From NCBI GenBank assembly GCA_040388375.1, contig JAZKBU010000009.1, positions 124,001 to 188,000 on the forward strand: a stretch of 64,000 nt of DNA, given 5' to 3'. The position numbers were made by a program, and so were the translations under genes. How positions within the stretch are numbered: position 1 is the stretch's first letter; each line of letters begins with the position of its first letter. The notes under the pieces are model-generated. The model ran no database searches. It had not been told where the DNA came from and worked only from the letters and a program-made list of their open reading frames with translations. Of this stretch, positions 63,776 through 64,000 are shown in pieces. Source of the stretch: Bacteroidota bacterium. GTDB lineage: Bacteria; Bacteroidota; Bacteroidia; UKL13-3.

Positions 63776-64000
63776 TTAGTTAAGTCTTAAAATATATCGC
63801 CCTGAATTTATGCTACTAACGGGTTTACTTCCTGTAACAACTAATCCTTTCGCAAGGCGTTCCATTCTGTTATTTTCGCCCCAACAACCTTTATTATAAG
63901 CTACTGGCCCCCACTTGTAAGTAAAAGTAACTGTATCTGTTCCATTGGCATGGTTTATTGTAAACTGCGTTTGCTCTGCCCTCGGGTTTAAAGTTAAATC
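63776..64000 (-). CDS. 5'-truncated hypothetical protein at window edge
   Basis: On the minus strand the frame is open from base 64000 to a TAA at 63776-63778 (74 residues present). It includes FTINHANGTDTVTFTYKWGP, then VAYNKGCWGENNRMERLAKG and ends SGRYILRLN. There is no internal start, so the real start lies outside the window. Family not recognised. One base from the next gene, so co-transcribed. Confidence 0.6.
   Translation of the reverse strand, partial: DLTLNPRAEQTQFTINHANGTDTVTFTYKWGPVAYNKGCWGENNRMERLAKGLVVTGSKPVSSINSGRYILRLN

Noticed and set aside
1-64000. CRISPR arrays, prophage, insertion sequences, tRNA or rRNA genes
   Set aside because: No spaced direct repeats, integrase, transposase, inverted-repeat termini or clover-leaf motifs were seen; the strong repeats are protein-coding.

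Overview
The window is AT-rich chromosomal DNA from a member of the Bacteroidota, probably a Chitinophagales/Sphingobacteriales/Flavobacteriia-like lineage. The evidence is: secreted giants ending in a type IX secretion (T9SS) type A sorting domain; an outer-membrane receptor with a carboxypeptidase-like N-terminal domain; the lptE / acidic TPR protein / secG and bamD / rpoZ / coaBC / DUF4835 gene orders typical of the phylum; and -7 boxes of the Bacteroidota type TAnnTTTG (or TAnnTTCG) in front of many genes, with few Shine-Dalgarno sequences. Almost everything is housekeeping chromosome. I see no prophage, insertion sequence, CRISPR array, tRNA or rRNA, and no gene-free stretch above about 260 bases.

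Layout. 1-4.0 kb: cytochrome c maturation (ccmE fragment, ccmF-like haem lyase) and an inward-rectifier-type K+ channel. 4.0-10.8 kb, minus strand: lptE, a glutamate-rich TPR protein, secG, then gcvP from its own promoter. 10.8-17 kb, plus strand: aspartate-type aminotransferase, secreted alpha/beta hydrolase, heptose-phosphate-type sugar kinase, and a large outer-membrane beta-barrel protein. 17-20 kb, minus strand: HU protein, TPR protein, a 29-residue basic ribosomal-type microprotein that sits in the HU-rng intergenic space, and RNase G. 20-24 kb, plus strand: mutY, ssb, a DUF962 membrane protein and queA. 23.6-25.6 kb, minus strand: an ABC-F ATPase. 25.7-30.2 kb, plus strand: a TIGR02757 protein, rel/spoT, tatC and rpiB. 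30.2-32.8 kb, minus strand: a lipoprotein, an SRPBCC protein and an M20 peptidase.

33-45.4 kb holds the most unusual part of the window: two tandem, same-strand giant paralogues (about 1573 and 2333 residues) flanking folK. Each has a signal peptide, an SBBP-type beta-propeller, a strictly periodic array of 95-residue Ig-like repeats (8 in the first, 16 in the second) and a T9SS sorting domain. A block of 1478 bases covering the end of the propeller and almost five Ig repeats appears identical in the two genes, although the sequence on both sides has diverged. This points to recent gene conversion or duplication, or to an assembly artefact.

45.4-48.8 kb, minus strand: bamD, rpoZ, coaBC and a DUF4835/PorD-like protein. 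48.8-54 kb, plus strand: an NlpC/P60 lipoprotein, an amino-acid permease, an uncharacterised conserved 586-residue protein and an APH-type small-molecule kinase. 54-57.9 kb, minus strand: a CHASE3/PAS sensor with no kinase domain, a TetR-type regulator and an ABC1/AarF kinase. 57.9-61.8 kb, plus strand: dnaG (TTG start), an outer-membrane-like protein and a lipoprotein. 61.9-64 kb, minus strand: gcvT and two small surface or secreted proteins, the last cut by the window edge. gcvP and gcvT lie at opposite ends of the window, so the glycine cleavage genes are dispersed.

I corrected several starts where the longest reading frame ran into a promoter or into the neighbouring gene (bamD, M20 peptidase, folK, rel, TIGR02757 protein, first giant). 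Several -7 boxes end only 4-9 bases before the start codon (lptE, folK, dnaG, NlpC/P60), which suggests leaderless or near-leaderless mRNAs.
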